Source of the DNA: Methylopumilus sp036745495
GTDB lineage: Bacteria > Pseudomonadota > Gammaproteobacteria > Burkholderiales > Methylophilaceae
Direction of reading: 5' to 3'
Assembly (NCBI GenBank): GCA_036745495.1
Contig: DAIOGA010000001.1
Coordinates: 161,204 to 225,203, forward strand
DNA: 64,000 bases
A model generated the notes under the pieces. The model did not search any database and was not told the origin of the DNA. It saw only the letters and a list, made by a program, of their open reading frames with translations. The first letter of the stretch is position 1. Every line of letters starts with the position of its first letter. This document shows, piece after piece, positions 62,027 through 64,000 of this stretch. Made by a program: the position numbers and the translations under genes.

Positions 62027-63460
62027 TTATTTTTTGTCTTTACTACGATCGTTAGCATATTCAAAAGTTAATTGTTTTAAGCGTGATTCTACAATCGACT
62101 TTTGATAAAAATTGCCATCTTTGGATTTAGCTGCTAACTCCATCTGCTGAATAGCTTGCTGCAGATTAAATTTTCGATAATACGATTCGGACTGAGCTTG
62201 ATATTGAAGAAGTTCTTTGCCTTCTTTTGCATATGCTCTGGAGAGTAATTCATAAAAATAACTATCATCGGGATAGAGATTTAATTTGTCATTAATAAAG
62301 CTTACAGTTTTCTCTGGCTGATTTCTCATAAGATAGTGCTCTGCTAACCCATAAATTAATCCTCGATAATTTGGATAAATATTTAGCGCTCTTATATATT
62401 GATTAAGTGCTTGATCAGGTTGATTTGTAGCTACTTCAAGTTTAGCGGCTAAAGTTTCAATAATTGCACTCTTTTTTGCATTGCCCTTTAACCACTCGAC
62501 TTCATGTCGAGCTTTTAAAAATTCATTTTTTCTCATATAAGCAATTGCTAAACCATATCTTTCTGCAGCTTCATTAATGTAGCGCTTGTCTTTTATACTT
62601 GCTTCAAATTCATCGACTGCAGACTGCGGTGTTCCGATTGAAGCTCTTAGTTTAGATTTAATAAACATAAAATCAGGATTATCAGGTATTTGCCTATAAG
62701 GGTTTTGTTTAACGCGATTTTGAATATCGGCAATACGCTCAGTAGTGATTGGGTGAGTTCTAAGGAAGCTGGGGGATGCACCCTCTGAAAATCTGGTGCC
62801 TCTTTGTAATGAATTAAAAAATGACACCATTGAACGTCCGTCAAACCCAGCATCAGTGAGTATCTGAAATCCAATTCGATCTGCTTCTTTTTCGTGATCG
62901 CGGGTGTAATCTAATTCTTTTTGAACGCCCATTGCTGATGCCGCTGTCATTGTACCTGCCGAAAGTTGCGGATTTGCTCGCGCCACTAATAAAGCTAAGG
63001 CCAATCCAGCTATCGTCTTAATACTGTCATTCTTTTGTTGGGCGATCATGCGCGTAAGATGCCTTTGTGTAACGTGAGCAATCTCATGACCTAATACACT
63101 AGCAACTTCAGATTCGTTATTAGCAGCTAACAAAAGCCCTGTATGAACTCCAATTACACCTCCAATCATTGCAAAAGCATTTATAGATGTATCTTCAACT
63201 ACAAAAAAATTAAATTGTTGTCTCTTATTTGGACTATAGGCAACTAATCGGTCCCCAAGATTTTTTAGATAGTCAATGACTTCAACGTCATGGACGATCT
63301 CGGGGCTTTCAGCAACTTCTTTTAGAATTTCGCGAGCGGTTGCTTGCTCTTCTTTTACGGTAAGAATAAGCTGTGACGAATCTCCTAGATCTGGAAGCTC
63401 ATCTGCTAAAGCAAGAAGGCACCAAAAGAAGCTCAACAAAATGAATAATTTAAATTTCAT
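62027..63460 (-). CDS. bepA: BepA-like M48 periplasmic metalloprotease with TPR region
   Basis: BepA (YfgC) is a periplasmic protease/chaperone that degrades stalled outer-membrane proteins such as LptD. The ATG at 63458-63460 gives 477 residues beginning with a signal peptide (MKFKLFILLSFFWCLLALA). The zinc-binding HEIAH motif in VLGHEIAHVTQRH is near residue 130 and the second glutamate ligand in HEKEADRIGF near 195; the C-terminal half (about 300-470) shows TPR-like repeats. It ends a roughly 150-bp gap before ahpC. Confidence 0.91.
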   Translation of the reverse strand: MKFKLFILLSFFWCLLALADELPDLGDSSQLILTVKEEQATAREILKEVAESPEIVHDVEVIDYLKNLGDRLVAYSPNKRQQFNFFVVEDTSINAFAMIGGVIGVHTGLLLAANNESEVASVLGHEIAHVTQRHLTRMIAQQKNDSIKTIAGLALALLVARANPQLSAGTMTAASAMGVQKELDYTRDHEKEADRIGFQILTDAGFDGRSMVSFFNSLQRGTRFSEGASPSFLRTHPITTERIADIQNRVKQNPYRQIPDNPDFMFIKSKLRASIGTPQSAVDEFEASIKDKRYINEAAERYGLAIAYMRKNEFLKARHEVEWLKGNAKKSAIIETLAAKLEVATNQPDQALNQYIRALNIYPNYRGLIYGLAEHYLMRNQPEKTVSFINDKLNLYPDDSYFYELLSRAYAKEGKELLQYQAQSESYYRKFNLQQAIQQMELAAKSKDGNFYQKSIVESRLKQLTFEYANDRSKDKK

Positions 63461-63527
63461 TGTTGATATGATACCTTTATTAATAAATACATTCACTTAG
63501 GTTTTCTATAAATTTGAATATTACTAA

Positions 63528-64000
63528 ATGAAAAAACTAACTCATATTAATCATAAAGGCGATGCACAGCTTGTTGATATTACTGACAAAGCAATTACAC
63601 ATCGAAAAGCAATTGCAGAAGGCTCAATTCAATTAAACAAAGAAACTATAAAATTAATTCAAGATAATTTAATTAAAAAAGGTGATGTTTTAAATACTGC
63701 AAGAATTGCTGGTATTCAAGCAGCAAAAAAAACTTGGGAGCTCATTCCTCTCTGTCACACAATTAATTTATCTAAAATTGATATTAACTTTAATGTTGAT
63801 AAAAAAAATAACATAATTACATGTCAATCTTCATGTGAATGTTTTGCACAAACAGGTCTTGAAATGGAGGCCTTAACTGCAGTGAGCATTGCCCTCCTCA
63901 CCATTTATGACATGGTGAAAGCAGTAGACCGTACCATGATCATCTCAAATATCCACTTAGTGGAAAAGTCTGGAGGACGCTCTGGGCTTTATAAACGAGA
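63528..64000 (+). CDS. moaC: Cyclic pyranopterin monophosphate synthase MoaC (3' end cut)
   Basis: MoaC acts in the first step of molybdenum cofactor synthesis, making cyclic pyranopterin monophosphate. The ATG at 63528-63530 opens a frame that runs to the window edge (157 codons, close to the usual 158-161). It begins MKKLTHINHKGDAQLVDI and has WELIPLCHT near residue 74 and EMEALTAVSIALLTIYDM near 115, both family signatures, then DRTMIISNIHLVEKSGG. It is divergent from bepA across 67 bp. It implies a molybdoenzyme in this organism. Confidence 0.95.
   Translation, partial: MKKLTHINHKGDAQLVDITDKAITHRKAIAEGSIQLNKETIKLIQDNLIKKGDVLNTARIAGIQAAKKTWELIPLCHTINLSKIDINFNVDKKNNIITCQSSCECFAQTGLEMEALTAVSIALLTIYDMVKAVDRTMIISNIHLVEKSGGRSGLYKR

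Overview
This window is core chromosome from a low-GC, tightly packed bacterium. Gene content and order point to a streamlined betaproteobacterium. The features that suggest this are secE-nusG-rplKAJL-rpoBC-rpsLG-fusA-tuf downstream of a tRNA/tuf cluster, petABC followed by sspAB, cytochrome c4 with System II cytochrome c maturation (ResB/CcsA), and mla genes running into murA-his-hinT-tat. The AT-rich composition and tiny intergenic gaps suggest a small-genome lineage such as the Methylophilaceae (Methylopumilus/OM43 type). That family assignment is inference: no diagnostic C1 gene lies in the window. I see no insertion sequence, prophage, CRISPR array or other obvious foreign island.

Positions 1-39,223 form one co-directional block, all on the minus strand. 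Read in the direction of transcription (high to low coordinate) it contains: cytochrome c4; resB-ccsA (cytochrome c maturation); mlaF-E-D-C-B (outer-membrane lipid asymmetry); a YadG/YadH-type ABC exporter; a BolA/IbaG protein with monothiol glutaredoxin GrxD; murA; a complete hisG-D-C-B-H-A-F-I-E run; hinT; tatA-B-C; petA-B-C (bc1 complex) with sspA-sspB; tRNA-Thr(UGU)-Tyr-Gly-Thr(GGU)-tuf; tRNA-Trp; secE-nusG; rplK-A-J-L; rpoB-C; rpsL-G; fusA; and the start of a second tuf. Visible regulatory elements include an L10-type leader before rplJ, an attenuator-like hairpin between rplL and rpoB, a tRNA promoter with a GC-rich discriminator, and a petA promoter.

Positions 39,300-64,000 are a mosaic of short units on both strands: engB; trmB and a MidA/NDUFAF7-type methyltransferase; folM-like reductase and ttcA; topA; a PbpG-type peptidase; gcvH; holC-pepA; lptF-lptG; an RDD membrane protein and a Ca2+/Na+ exchanger; ampD; a DAACS symporter; an RsmB/NOP RNA methyltransferase; two DUF3108 proteins; purM; hda; ahpF-ahpC; a BepA-like M48 protease; and moaC, cut by the window end. 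Convergent neighbours often overlap or abut (42 bp for engB/trmB, 53 bp for lptG/RDD), and divergent pairs share gaps as small as about 45 bp.

No stretch above 300 bp lacks a gene. I did not find a convincing undescribed system. The least understood items are the paralogous DUF3108 pair, a Rieske signal peptide with Lys-Arg in place of the Tat twin arginine, and an inverted-repeat region over the ahpC promoter.
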